The notes under the pieces: model-generated
The model's input: the letters and a program-made list of their open reading frames with translations, nothing else
Database searches by the model: none
Told to the model about the DNA's origin: nothing
Source of the DNA: Alcaligenaceae bacterium
GTDB lineage: Bacteria > Pseudomonadota > Gammaproteobacteria > Burkholderiales > Burkholderiaceae_B
DNA: 64,000 bases
Direction: 5' to 3'
Assembly (NCBI GenBank): GCA_013416485.1
Contig: JACCEO010000003.1
Coordinates: forward strand, 210,938-274,937
In this document: piece by piece, positions 31,375 to 40,751 of the stretch
How the letters are laid out: each line of letters opens with the position of its first letter
Numbering within the stretch: the stretch's first letter is position 1
Translations under genes and position numbers: made by a program

Positions 31375-32677
31375 GACTAGGCTTAAGGGATAACAACTTT
31401 TTTTCCATGACTAAAGCGTCCTCACGCTGACCGTGTGCGCTAGGATAGTAATCTTTTCGTGTGGCCAAAGCGGTGTAGCCATTATGCTGATAAAAGGCAA
31501 TCGCATTCTGGTTAGATGGCCGGACTTCCAGTATCACAGCGGGTAAGCCGCGTTGCTTGGCCATGTGTTCGCATTCATGCAGTAACTTGGCACCCACACC
31601 CATTTTCTGGTGATTAGGCTGAACCGCCAACACCAGTACATGAGCGACATCCGGGGCGAACATGGCCATACAAAACCCAGTCACTTGACCAGCTTGACGA
31701 CTAACCCAAGCACTATAACCGGCCTTTAAGCCATCCTCAAAGTTGCGCCTGGTCCAAGGAAAAGCCTGCACAGACTGCTCAATAGCAGCAACCGCATCCA
31801 AATCGTCTGGAGTCATGGGATGTAGCGTTGTTGCCACCCCAGGCGCTTTAGGGTTGCCACCTAGACCTTGCTCTCGTTCTAGTGTGGTGTATGCGACTTT
31901 ATCGCGCACATACAACGGTGCAGCCTGATCTGGATCTATGGTCAAACCCAACTGCCAATCAGCCCAACCCAACCAGGCGATATTCACGACATCTGGTCGC
32001 AAAGGCTCACCTATTTCAACGGACGGTAAAGCGGCCTGTGCCGCTGCGGCCAACTCTGGGTAAGCCGCCAAACCATCACCCAACAAGCGCACACCTAGTC
32101 CAGTATGGTTGCCTGCGGCATACTGTGCTGCCCAAACCGGCAACTGGCTCTGCAGCCAGACAGCCAGATCACCCGCATCCAACAACAATGGTGTTTGGAC
32201 TTCACACCAACGTATCTGGGCCATGTCAGGCTCCAACACATAGGCAGCCACATAGAGTTCACCCATACGGGCGTCTTGTACAACCACGCGCACCCTGGAA
32301 TCGAGCGTATCAGTACCAAACTGCGTTAACGCGTTTAAGGAATCTTCACGTTGATCACGTGCGGCTACCGTCAGCAAAGAAACAATGGGAATGACTGGAA
32401 TACCTAAAGCAAAAGCGATGCCCTGAGCAACACCGCAAGCGACGCGCAAACCGGTAAAGCCACCAGGCCCTTGTCCAAAGGCGACAGCATCCAAATCGCT
32501 TGCATTGATGCCCTCTTGGGCCAGCAATTGATCAACCATTGGCAACAGGCGCTCTGCATGTTCTGCGGTAGCGTCATGTGTCAACTTATTCACCACAACA
32601 CCGCAGCCATCCGACCTTAATAAGGCGACGCCGCAAAGACTGGATGAGGTTTCTAAGGCAAGTATGTATAAAGTCAT
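31367..32677 (-). CDS. tsaB-rimI: TsaB-RimI fusion: tRNA t6A synthesis subunit joined to an N-acetyltransferase
   Basis: A 436-residue two-domain protein. Residues about 1-235 are TsaB, the non-catalytic partner of TsaD in making threonylcarbamoyl-adenosine at position 37 of tRNAs (ILALETSSSLCGVALL, GQGPGGFTGLRV). Residues about 283-436 are a RimI-type GNAT domain, which acetylates the N-terminal alanine of ribosomal protein S18 (acetyl-CoA loop HQKMGVGAKLL, then NQNAIAFYQHNGY). A 45-residue linker joins them. The usual arrangement is two adjacent genes; no frameshift or internal stop is seen, so the fusion is real in this sequence. Confidence 0.92.
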   Translation of the reverse strand: MTLYILALETSSSLCGVALLRSDGCGVVVNKLTHDATAEHAERLLPMVDQLLAQEGINASDLDAVAFGQGPGGFTGLRVACGVAQGIAFALGIPVIPIVSLLTVAARDQREDSLNALTQFGTDTLDSRVRVVVQDARMGELYVAAYVLEPDMAQIRWCEVQTPLLLDAGDLAVWLQSQLPVWAAQYAAGNHTGLGVRLLGDGLAAYPELAAAAQAALPSVEIGEPLRPDVVNIAWLGWADWQLGLTIDPDQAAPLYVRDKVAYTTLEREQGLGGNPKAPGVATTLHPMTPDDLDAVAAIEQSVQAFPWTRRNFEDGLKAGYSAWVSRQAGQVTGFCMAMFAPDVAHVLVLAVQPNHQKMGVGAKLLHECEHMAKQRGLPAVILEVRPSNQNAIAFYQHNGYTALATRKDYYPSAHGQREDALVMEKKLLSLKPSHE

Positions 32678-32879
32678 AAACGTATTTTAAAGACAGCAGC
32701 GTACACATGCTATCCGATATTTTTATAGCAAAAAAAGAACATGATTAAGATACAAAATTTTGTGATTTACTCCATAAACACAATAAACTTATGTAACATG
32801 GTTAACTACCAAACGCTTAATGTGTAATATCTTGCTACTTGTGCTGTACTGGCATTCCGGAGCCTGTTACATTTTCCTT

Positions 32880-33614
32880 ATGAACACACAAAATCAATCC
32901 CTCACTCGCAAAATTCTTGTCGTCGACGATGATCCACGCTTACGTGATTTGTTGCGTAGATATCTATCCGAACAAGGGTTTAATGTCTATGTCGCCGAAG
33001 ACGCCAAAGAAATGAGCAAGCTTTGGCAACGCGAGCACTTCGATTTGCTTGTACTTGACCTAATGCTGCCCGGCGAGGATGGCTTGTCCATTTGTCGACG
33101 TCTGCGCGGTAGTCATGACAATACTCCCATTATCATGCTTACCGCCAAAGCCGAAGAAATCGACCGTATCGTTGGTCTGGAAATGGGTGCCGACGACTAT
33201 CTGTCGAAACCCTTCAACCCACGCGAACTACTTGCTCGCGTAAACGCCATATTACGCCGCCGCGGGACCGAAGAACATCCTGGTGCTCCTAGCCAGGAAA
33301 ATGAATCCATAGAATTCGGCCCTTATGTGCTGAATCTGTCGACTCGTACCCTAACACGTAGTAACGAAGTTGTTCCTATTACCACAGGCGAATTCTCGGT
33401 ACTTAAAGTCTTTGCCCGCCATCCAAAAATTCCTTTGTCTCGCGACAAACTCATGGAATTGGCGCGTGGTCGCGAATACGAAGCTTTTGACCGCAGCCTG
33501 GACGTACAAATTTCCCGCTTGCGCAAACTGATAGAACCTAATCCATCCAAGCCAGTATTCATTCAAACTGTTTGGGGTCTGGGCTACGTATTTGTTCCCG
33601 ACGGTGGTCAGTAA
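32880..33614 (+). CDS. ompR: OmpR-family response regulator
   Basis: A 244-residue transcription factor with an N-terminal receiver domain (acidic pocket VVDDDP, phosphorylated D60 in VLDLMLPGEDG, switch T88 and K110) and a C-terminal winged-helix DNA-binding domain of OmpR type (TGEFSVLKVFARHP, YEAFDRSLDVQISRLR). The frame is open upstream to 32820, but MNTQNQ at 32880 matches OmpR. The Shine-Dalgarno signal is weak. Its kinase gene follows 31 bp later. Target genes cannot be told; envelope or osmotic response is the family role. Confidence 0.9.
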   Translation: MNTQNQSLTRKILVVDDDPRLRDLLRRYLSEQGFNVYVAEDAKEMSKLWQREHFDLLVLDLMLPGEDGLSICRRLRGSHDNTPIIMLTAKAEEIDRIVGLEMGADDYLSKPFNPRELLARVNAILRRRGTEEHPGAPSQENESIEFGPYVLNLSTRTLTRSNEVVPITTGEFSVLKVFARHPKIPLSRDKLMELARGREYEAFDRSLDVQISRLRKLIEPNPSKPVFIQTVWGLGYVFVPDGGQ

Positions 33615-33645
33615 ACGCATTCTCCACTGGGCGTAGAGGGTATTG

Positions 33646-35079
33646 ATGATGTCACCCCCCCCTACGTCCACCACGACCACCCCTAGCCCTACCATGCCTC
33701 GGTCATCCAGTGCCAGTGGCCGAGTAGGATTGGGGCTGTTCAGTCGTTCCTTTCTATTACTGGGCAGCTTGATGCTGGTCAGCCTGGGTGCTTGGCTGCA
33801 AGTATTCTTCAGTATGGAAGAAGGCCCCCGAGCCATACAAATGGCTCAACGGGTAACGACAGCAGTCAGTATCACCCGCTCGGCCTTAATTTATGCCCCC
33901 ACCAGCGTGCGCCCAGCACTGTTACTGGATCTGGCCACCACAGAAAATCTTAGGGTCCAACCCTTAGACCTCAGTGACCTCCTAGAGCCACTTCCTAACT
34001 CGAACTACTGGTCTCATGTTTCTCAGGAAATCAAAAAGCGTCTAGGCCCATCAACAAAAGTTAGATGGTCAGTGAACAATGTTCCGGGTGTCTGGGTTAG
34101 CTTTGATATCAATAACGATCAATACTGGTTGGTATTTGACCGTGAACAGTTAGGCCTGACCAGCGGAGTCGAGTGGTTTGGCTGGGGCGCCACTGCACTA
34201 TTGCTAGCCCTGATAGGCGCAGCCGTCAGTGCCCGATTTGTGACTACCCCTTTGGCACAGTTGGCCACAGTGGCCAGACAAATGTCCCAAGGCGAAACCC
34301 CTTCATTGCTACCAGAAAAGGGGCCGGCCGAAATACGCGATATGAATATTGCGTTTAACCGCATGGCTCGCGACATCCGTCAGACCGAAGCCGACCGGGA
34401 AATCATGCTGGCAGGGATATCGCACGACTTGCGAACACCGCTGGCACGCATGCGCCTGGAAATCGAAATGAGCGAAATGACCGAAGATGCGCGCCTAGCC
34501 ATCGACGAAGATTTAGCCCAAATTGACCACAGTATTGGTCAGCTTATGGAGTATGCACGGCCCGCTGGCATCGCTCCGAAAATCGGCGTTAACGTCTCGT
34601 CCATACTGCGCGATGTCTATGACCGCGAACGCTTGCATACCGTTACCTTGGGCGGAGAACTGACCGCCGACATCGAACCCAATTTGTATGCCCGCATTAA
34701 CGCCAACGACCTGAAACGCATTGTCGGCAACTTGATAGAAAACGCCAGACGCTATGGACGCTCTGAAAGTGACGACCGTGCGTATATTCACCTAAGCGCC
34801 ACCCAACAAAGCAACTTACTGCTGATCGAAGTCATAGATCAGGGAAACGGCGTCGATCCCGCCGATGTCCCTCGCCTGCTACGCCCTTTTTCGCGTGGTG
34901 AATCAGCACGTACAGGTGGCACCGGAGCAGGCCTGGGCTTGGCCATTATCGAACGTCTTCTGGTTCATGCGGGCGGTCACTTTAGCCTAACCAACAACAC
35001 CCCCACCGGTCTGATTGCACGTATAGAATTACCCAAAGTACGCATCAGGAACTTCCAACTCGATAGACCACCGGAATAG
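33646..35079 (+). CDS. envZ: EnvZ-family sensor histidine kinase
   Basis: A 477-residue membrane kinase paired with the upstream OmpR-type regulator. The threonine/proline-rich N-terminus precedes transmembrane helix 1 (about 36-55), a short periplasmic domain (about 56-178), helix 2 (about 180-198), a HAMP linker, the phosphorylated histidine in GISHDLRTPLARM (H260), and an ATPase domain with NLIENARRYG (N box) and GTGAGLGLAII (G boxes). AGAGGG just before 33646 supports one of two adjacent ATG codons. The signal sensed is unknown. Confidence 0.9.
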   Translation: MMSPPPTSTTTTPSPTMPRSSSASGRVGLGLFSRSFLLLGSLMLVSLGAWLQVFFSMEEGPRAIQMAQRVTTAVSITRSALIYAPTSVRPALLLDLATTENLRVQPLDLSDLLEPLPNSNYWSHVSQEIKKRLGPSTKVRWSVNNVPGVWVSFDINNDQYWLVFDREQLGLTSGVEWFGWGATALLLALIGAAVSARFVTTPLAQLATVARQMSQGETPSLLPEKGPAEIRDMNIAFNRMARDIRQTEADREIMLAGISHDLRTPLARMRLEIEMSEMTEDARLAIDEDLAQIDHSIGQLMEYARPAGIAPKIGVNVSSILRDVYDRERLHTVTLGGELTADIEPNLYARINANDLKRIVGNLIENARRYGRSESDDRAYIHLSATQQSNLLLIEVIDQGNGVDPADVPRLLRPFSRGESARTGGTGAGLGLAIIERLLVHAGGHFSLTNNTPTGLIARIELPKVRIRNFQLDRPPE

Positions 35080-35117
35080 CGTAGAATTTAAACTATTAAA
35101 AACATACTGGAGCGTAT

Positions 35118-35666
35118 ATGAAAACCGTCGGCGATAAACTGGAAACCTTCAAAGTGGTGGGTGTCAAACCTGGCTTTAACCACCCCGAGGAAAATGGCGT
35201 GTCGGCGTTCGAAGACATTACCGAAAGTTCTTTTCCCGGTAAATGGAAGGTTATCTATTTTTATCCCAAGGACTTCACCTTTGTATGTCCTACGGAAATC
35301 ACCGGTTTCGACAAGCTCACTGAACGCTTTGCCGAAAGGGACACCATCGTCATGGCAGGTTCGGTAGACAACGAATTTGTTAAGCTAGCCTGGCGTCGCG
35401 AACACCCCGACCTAAGCAAGCTTAGCCACTATCAGTTTGGCGACACCGCAGGCGCTTTGGTGGATCAATTAGGTATACGTGAAAAAAGCGAAGGCGTGGC
35501 CTTACGCGCTACCTTTATCGTTGATCCAGATAACGTCATACAGCACGTTTCAGTAAATAATTTGAATGTAGGCCGTAACCCCGAAGAAATCCTACGCATA
35601 CTGGACGGCTTGCAAACCGAGCAGCTATGTCCATGCAATCGTAGCTTAGGCGGCAAGACTCTATAA
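35118..35666 (+). CDS. ahpC: Alkyl hydroperoxide reductase C-type 2-Cys peroxiredoxin
   Basis: A 182-residue thiol peroxidase that reduces peroxides. The peroxidatic cysteine is C57 in FTFVCPTE and the resolving pair is C171/C173 in QLCPCNR, an arrangement close to the actinobacterial AhpC form rather than the enterobacterial one. GGAGC lies 8 nt before the ATG. Neither ahpF nor ahpD is adjacent, so the reductant is unknown. The 3' end overlaps the convergent ispF by 6 nt. Confidence 0.92.
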   Translation: MKTVGDKLETFKVVGVKPGFNHPEENGVSAFEDITESSFPGKWKVIYFYPKDFTFVCPTEITGFDKLTERFAERDTIVMAGSVDNEFVKLAWRREHPDLSKLSHYQFGDTAGALVDQLGIREKSEGVALRATFIVDPDNVIQHVSVNNLNVGRNPEEILRILDGLQTEQLCPCNRSLGGKTL

Positions 35667-36146
35667 ACGCGTCAACAACACCACCACATTGGCCGCAATA
35701 CCTTCTTTGCGGCCTAAATACCCCAGGCCTTCATTGGTCTTGGCTTTGATGTTAACCACAGCCGTATCCACCCTTAGGTCAGCGGCAATATTTGCCACCA
35801 TTGCTGATGCATGCGGTCCTATCTTAGGTGCCTGTGCATGTACAGTGGCATCCACATTGACCACTGCCCAACCCGCCTCGTGAACTTTACTCATTGCTAC
35901 TCTAAGTAATACGCGGCTATCTGCACCTTTGTAGCTTGGATCCGTATCAGGAAAGTGGCGCCCTATATCCCCTAAGCCTGCGGCTCCCAAGATGGCATCA
36001 GTAACAGCATGCAACAAGACATCGGCATCCGAATGCCCTTGCAAGCCATGAGTATGTGGAATAAGTACGCCACCTATTATCAGCGGGCGCTCTGTCACCA
36101 AAGCATGAACATCAAAACCTTGTCCTACACGAAAAGGGCAACTCAT
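35661..36146 (-). CDS. ispF: 2-C-methyl-D-erythritol 2,4-cyclodiphosphate synthase
   Basis: IspF makes the cyclic diphosphate intermediate of the non-mevalonate isoprenoid pathway. The 161-residue protein has the zinc ligands in GFDVHAL (D and H near residues 10-12) and the [15 protein letters not shown] segment, and the [18 protein letters not shown]-terminal motif. GGAGG lies 5 nt before the ATG at 36146, deciding against 36161. The ATG overlaps the ispD stop, the normal ispD-ispF pairing. Confidence 0.96.
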   Translation of the reverse strand: MSCPFRVGQGFDVHALVTERPLIIGGVLIPHTHGLQGHSDADVLLHAVTDAILGAAGLGDIGRHFPDTDPSYKGADSRVLLRVAMSKVHEAGWAVVNVDATVHAQAPKIGPHASAMVANIAADLRVDTAVVNIKAKTNEGLGYLGRKEGIAANVVVLLTRL

Positions 36147-36865
36147 TTTTCCTCCAGCCACTTAGCCATCAGCCCAAAATCTTCAGGCCAGGTTACTTTA
36201 AAATTACGTACCGACCCAGGCACCAAACCTGGCTGGCATCCCGTCATTTCCATGGCAGAAGCCTCATCGGTAATGGACCCATAATCCCCACTGACGGACT
36301 CCAAAGCCAGCAAAAGACGTAGCGCAGGAAACAATTGCGGGGTTTGCGCCAACCACAAATTGGCACGTGATACAGACTGTTGTACCTGCGCAGCGATCAT
36401 ACGGGTACCCGTTATGCTTCCTGCCTGCTTAACCGTATCCGCCACAGGAAGAGCCAATAATGCACCATCTGGTGCGCTAAAGCCTTGATCAATAAGACGC
36501 GCCAAAGCATCTGCTGGCAAGCCAGGTCTAGCGGCATCGTGCACCAACACCCTGTCATGGGCGCTTGGCTGCCAGTCTTGCAAGCCCGCCAATACGGTAG
36601 CAGCACGGCTAGCACCACCACAAGGTCGCCATACGGTTCGCGGCAAACCCTGCAACACCTGGGCAGCCTGCTCGTCATTGGGTGCCACAACTACCCTGAC
36701 CTGGTCTATGCGGGGGTCAGCCAACAGCGCCTGCACGGACCAACGCAACATGGCCTGGCCATTTAGCAAACGGTATTGTTTTGGCAGCTCGCCATCCCCC
36801 CCTGCCCTACTACCTGTGCCAGCAGCAGGCACAATAGCAATCAAGTTAGGCCGAACGTGTGTCAT
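36143..36865 (-). CDS. ispD: 2-C-methyl-D-erythritol 4-phosphate cytidylyltransferase
   Basis: IspD joins MEP to CTP to form CDP-methylerythritol in the MEP pathway. The 240-residue protein shows the nucleotide-binding [10 protein letters not shown] motif and [13 protein letters not shown] (residues about 29-41), and [10 protein letters not shown] near residue 107. It is divergent from mfd and coupled to ispF by a 4 nt overlap. No strong Shine-Dalgarno sequence precedes the start. Confidence 0.95.
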   Translation of the reverse strand: MTHVRPNLIAIVPAAGTGSRAGGDGELPKQYRLLNGQAMLRWSVQALLADPRIDQVRVVVAPNDEQAAQVLQGLPRTVWRPCGGASRAATVLAGLQDWQPSAHDRVLVHDAARPGLPADALARLIDQGFSAPDGALLALPVADTVKQAGSITGTRMIAAQVQQSVSRANLWLAQTPQLFPALRLLLALESVSGDYGSITDEASAMEMTGCQPGLVPGSVRNFKVTWPEDFGLMAKWLEEK

Positions 36866-36924
36866 ATAGTTTCGATGAAATTCAGTAAATAATGTTAACA
36901 GACCCTAGCTGGGCAAACTCATTT

Positions 36925-36930
36925 TATAAT
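36925..36930 (+). promoter_or_regulatory. Consensus -10 box 8 nt before mfd
   Basis: TATAAT matches the -10 consensus exactly and ends 8 nt before the mfd ATG at 36939. If used, transcription would start at or within a base or two of the ATG, giving a leaderless mRNA; this agrees with the lack of a Shine-Dalgarno sequence. I see no good -35 box at 16-18 bp, so the call is tentative. Confidence 0.4.
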
Positions 36931-36938
36931 AACGCTTC

Positions 36939-39900
36939 ATGGCTACAGAAACTCCCCTCCCCCCCGCATTACCCTCTACTTCCAGCACACTTGCCGCACT
37001 TAAAGTCGGCCAGCGCTATCAGCTTGCCTTACCCCCAGGATCTGGCGATGCATGGCTACTAGCTGACCTAGCGCGTGCCTCTGCCAAGACACTGGTGGTC
37101 TTGTGCGCTGACCCATTAACTGCGCAACGTCTTACCGATGAAATCTCCTTGTTTTCACCCGATTTACGTGTGCGCCAGCTACCGGACTGGGAAACCCTGC
37201 CCTATGACAGCTTCTCGCCGCATCAGGACCTGATCTCAGAGCGTCTGCGCACCCTGCATGCCCTGATGCAACGCGAGGTGGATATCCTGACCGTGCCAGT
37301 CACGACAGCGCTATACCGACTGGCTCCGCCTGAGTTCATGGCCGCCTATACGTTTTCTTTTCGCCAGGGCGACATCCTCAACGAAGAAGGATTACGACAA
37401 CAACTAACACTAGCGAACTACAGCCATGTCACCCAGGTCACAGCACCAGGCGAATTCTGCATACGTGGGGGCTTAATCGACTTATTCCCTATGGGATCGG
37501 CACTACCTTATCGACTCGACCTATTCGATAATGAAATCGAGTCCATACGCAGCTTTGACATCGATACCCAACGCAGTCTGTATCCCGTCAATAATGTCCA
37601 GCTACTACCTGGCCGAGAATTCCCACTAGACGAACCAGCCAGGAATATTTTCCGGGCACGTTTTCGCGAGTTATTTGAAGGCGATCCTTCACGCGCCTTG
37701 CCTTACAAAGATATAGGTAACGGCATTGCATTCGCCGGAGTGGAATATTACTTACCCTTGTTTTTTGAAAACACGGCAACCTTATTCGACTACCTGCCGG
37801 AAGACTCGCTGACCATCACTCTGGGCGACATGAACCAGGCAGTACAACGCTTTGCCCAAGACACACACAGCCGCTACCAGTTTCTAAAAAGCGATCACGA
37901 GCGTCCTGTACTGGCACCCGCCCTGCTATTTCTAAGCGAAGACGAAATTTTCGCCCAGTTAAAAGCATTTGCGCGTCTTAGCTTAAGCGATCAAGGCAGC
38001 CACCCTGACTTCACAACACCACCTCCTGTCGCGGTAGTCCGTCGTGCTGACGATCCTGTTGCCAGCTTACGCAAGGTGCTAGATACCCACCAAGGGCGTA
38101 TTGCCCTATGCGCCGATTCGGCCGGACGTCGTGAAACCTTGCTACAGATGCTGGCGGAATTTGGTATAGCGCCAGACTCCCTTAGCGAAACCTTTCAAGA
38201 CTTTCTGCTATCAGATAGTGGCCTGTCACTTATCATTGCTCCGGTAACAGCTGGTTTTGGCGTAATAGGGCAAAACTTCACCCTACTCACAGAGAACGAC
38301 TTATATCCTAGCCAAACACGCACACTACGTCGCGGCAAACGTGCGCAAGAGCGCAGCAGCGATGTCGAAGCGATGGTACGTGACTTATCAGAGCTGCGCC
38401 TTAACGATCCTGTGGTACACGCCCAGCATGGTATAGGACGTTACTGCGGTCTGATCGAGATGGACCTAGGCGAAGGCAAACTCGAACTGCTACATCTGGA
38501 ATATGCCAATGGCAGCACCCTATACGTGCCGGTGGCTCAACTACACGTTATTGCACGCTACAGTGGTGCCGACCCAGACAATGCTCCTTTGCATCAGCTG
38601 GGTTCTGGACAGTGGGATAGGGCCAGGCGCAAGGCAGCCAAACAAGTACGTGATGCCGCTGCCGAACTGTTGGCTCTTTACGCCCAGCGTGCGGCCCGTG
38701 AAGGGTATCGCTTCAAACTGCCCCCAAATGATTACCAAGCATTTGCCGAAGGTTTTGGCTTTGAAGAAACTCCCGATCAGGCCGACGCCATTCAAGCCGT
38801 CCTAAATGACATGACATCCGGTCAACCTATGGACAGGCTGGTTTGTGGTGATGTCGGCTTTGGGAAAACTGAAGTTGCTTTGCGCGCCGCCTTCCTGGCG
38901 GTCATGAACGGTAAACAAGTGGCGTTATTGTGCCCCACTACCTTGCTGGCCGAACAACATGCCCTAACCTTTGCTGACCGCTTTGCCGATTGGCCGGTCA
39001 ACATTGCTGAACTATCGCGTTTTCAAACTACCAAAGAAGTCAATGCCGCAATTGCCGGCTTAAACGATGGGCGTATAGATATCGCCATAGGTACTCACAA
39101 ACTACTATCAAAAAACGTCAAATTCAAGCGTTTAGGATTGGTCATCATTGATGAAGAACATCGCTTTGGGGTGCGCCAAAAAGAAGCCTTGAAAGCCTTA
39201 CGTGCCGAAGTCGATATTCTGACCCTAACCGCCACCCCTATACCTCGCACCCTGGGGATGTCGCTGGAAGGCATACGAGACTTTTCTGTTATTGCAACTG
39301 CACCACAAAAACGACTGGCCATCAAAACCTTTGTACGACGAGAAGATCGCAGCACCATACGTGAAGCCTTGCTGCGCGAACTGAAACGCGGCGGCCAAAT
39401 TTACTTCCTACACAACGAAGTCAATACCATAGAAAACCGCCGTGCCAGTCTGGAAGAACTGGTGCCTGAAGCGCGTATCGCTGTTGCTCACGGGCAAATG
39501 CCGGAACGGGAACTGGAAGAAGTCATGAAAGGCTTTTACCAGCAGCGTTATAACGTTTTACTGTGTACTACCATCATAGAAACCGGGATAGACGTACCCA
39601 CTGCCAACACCATAGTCATACACCGGGCCGACCGCTTAGGTCTAGCCCAGCTGCACCAACTACGAGGTCGAGTCGGACGCTCGCACCACCAAGCTTATGC
39701 CTATCTACTGACCCCAGGTGAAGACGCCATGACCAGCAACGCTAAAAAGCGTCTGGAAGCCATACAAGCCATGGAAGAACTAGGCGCTGGATTTTTCCTA
39801 GCGATGCATGACCTGGAGATACGAGGTACAGGTGAGGTTCTGGGTGAGTCGCAATCGGGAAATATCCATGAAATTGGATTTTCCATGTATTCTGAAATGT

Positions 39901-40397
39901 TGAATACAGCGGTACGTGCTTTAAAGTCAGGTGAAGAACCCAATTTGGACTCACCATTCTCTGCACTATGTGAAGTCAATTTACATGCTTCGGCGTTGTT
40001 ACCATCAGACTATTGTCCTGATGTAAACGCCCGCCTAGGTTTGTATAAAAAGCTATCCCATGCGGCTCATGAAGATGACCTGATACGCTTACAGGAAGAA
40101 CTGATAGACCGTTATGGCAAACTACCCGAAGCGGCTTTGACCTTAATGGCAACACACAAATTGCGTTTACAAGCAGAAGCCCTAGGCATCATTAAAATAG
40201 ATGCTAGCGAAACCCAAGCCATGTTGCAGTTTTCTGCCCAGCCCAAGGTCGAACCGCTACGCATCATAGAATTAGTGCAAACCCAGCGCAATGTAAAATT
40301 GGCTGGGCAAGACAAACTGAAAATAGATATCAAGGCTGGCTTGACACTGACCGCTAGGGTCGATGCCGTACGCCAAGTACTAAGGGCACTAGCTTGA
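36939..40397 (+). CDS. mfd: Transcription-repair coupling factor Mfd
   Basis: Mfd removes RNA polymerase stalled at DNA lesions and recruits UvrA. Domain order in the 1152-residue protein: UvrB-like N-terminal domain (about 20-340), RNA polymerase-interaction domain starting DPVVHAQHGIGRY (about 490-560), DNA translocase domains with Walker A CGDVGFGKTEV, the IIDEEHRFG box and TATPIPRTL, the ETGIDVPTAN and QLRGRVGRS helicase motifs, the TRG region and C-terminal D7. Length is normal for the family. It converges on the haem protein gene with 4 bp between stops. Confidence 0.97.
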   Translation: MATETPLPPALPSTSSTLAALKVGQRYQLALPPGSGDAWLLADLARASAKTLVVLCADPLTAQRLTDEISLFSPDLRVRQLPDWETLPYDSFSPHQDLISERLRTLHALMQREVDILTVPVTTALYRLAPPEFMAAYTFSFRQGDILNEEGLRQQLTLANYSHVTQVTAPGEFCIRGGLIDLFPMGSALPYRLDLFDNEIESIRSFDIDTQRSLYPVNNVQLLPGREFPLDEPARNIFRARFRELFEGDPSRALPYKDIGNGIAFAGVEYYLPLFFENTATLFDYLPEDSLTITLGDMNQAVQRFAQDTHSRYQFLKSDHERPVLAPALLFLSEDEIFAQLKAFARLSLSDQGSHPDFTTPPPVAVVRRADDPVASLRKVLDTHQGRIALCADSAGRRETLLQMLAEFGIAPDSLSETFQDFLLSDSGLSLIIAPVTAGFGVIGQNFTLLTENDLYPSQTRTLRRGKRAQERSSDVEAMVRDLSELRLNDPVVHAQHGIGRYCGLIEMDLGEGKLELLHLEYANGSTLYVPVAQLHVIARYSGADPDNAPLHQLGSGQWDRARRKAAKQVRDAAAELLALYAQRAAREGYRFKLPPNDYQAFAEGFGFEETPDQADAIQAVLNDMTSGQPMDRLVCGDVGFGKTEVALRAAFLAVMNGKQVALLCPTTLLAEQHALTFADRFADWPVNIAELSRFQTTKEVNAAIAGLNDGRIDIAIGTHKLLSKNVKFKRLGLVIIDEEHRFGVRQKEALKALRAEVDILTLTATPIPRTLGMSLEGIRDFSVIATAPQKRLAIKTFVRREDRSTIREALLRELKRGGQIYFLHNEVNTIENRRASLEELVPEARIAVAHGQMPERELEEVMKGFYQQRYNVLLCTTIIETGIDVPTANTIVIHRADRLGLAQLHQLRGRVGRSHHQAYAYLLTPGEDAMTSNAKKRLEAIQAMEELGAGFFLAMHDLEIRGTGEVLGESQSGNIHEIGFSMYSEMLNTAVRALKSGEEPNLDSPFSALCEVNLHASALLPSDYCPDVNARLGLYKKLSHAAHEDDLIRLQEELIDRYGKLPEAALTLMATHKLRLQAEALGIIKIDASETQAMLQFSAQPKVEPLRIIELVQTQRNVKLAGQDKLKIDIKAGLTLTARVDAVRQVLRALA

Positions 40398-40401
40398 TGC
40401 A

Positions 40402-40629
40402 TCAATTCCAGTAATTATTCGCTGCAGCTACGGTTTGAAAGTTAATAGCTATCACTTGCGAAGATGCGATTAGGCTATCGGCATCGTCACCGTACGCTGG
40501 ACGTAATTTGTCGCGAACTTCTGCCGATGGTTGGGTGTATTTAACACCCATACGCGCTAACTTGATGGCCAGTTCATAGCCTTCTTGTGGGGTTGCTGTT
40601 TTTAAACTAGTCAGCCAGATGTCGGCCAT
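40402..40629 (-). CDS. Hexameric tyrosine-coordinated haem protein (HTHP)
   Basis: A 75-residue protein that closely resembles the HTHP family, first described from a marine alphaproteobacterium, in which six small subunits form a ring and each binds a haem through a tyrosine, giving peroxidase- and catalase-like activity in vitro. The matching features are the W-L-x-S/T-L near the start, TATPQEGYELAIKLAR (residues about 12-27), TQPSAEVRDKLRPAYGDDA (about 32-50) and NFQTVAAANNYW at the C-terminus. The presumed haem tyrosine lies in PAYGDDA. GGGAG precedes the ATG. It stands alone, convergent with mfd; the physiological role is unknown. Confidence 0.85.
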   Translation of the reverse strand: MADIWLTSLKTATPQEGYELAIKLARMGVKYTQPSAEVRDKLRPAYGDDADSLIASSQVIAINFQTVAAANNYWN

Positions 40630-40751
40630 GATGTGCTCCCTATTGTTATGGTGTGTCTATCATGCCATAGACTAGCACCTAGGGTTGTTATAGTCAGGTT
40701 ACCAGAGCGGTTAAACTACCCCTTGTAATCTACTACTACTGAATCACCACC

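Noticed and set aside
31882..32394. 170-residue plus-strand open frame opposite tsaB
   Set aside because: Antisense to conserved TsaB motifs with proline/histidine-rich low-complexity content; no ribosome binding site.
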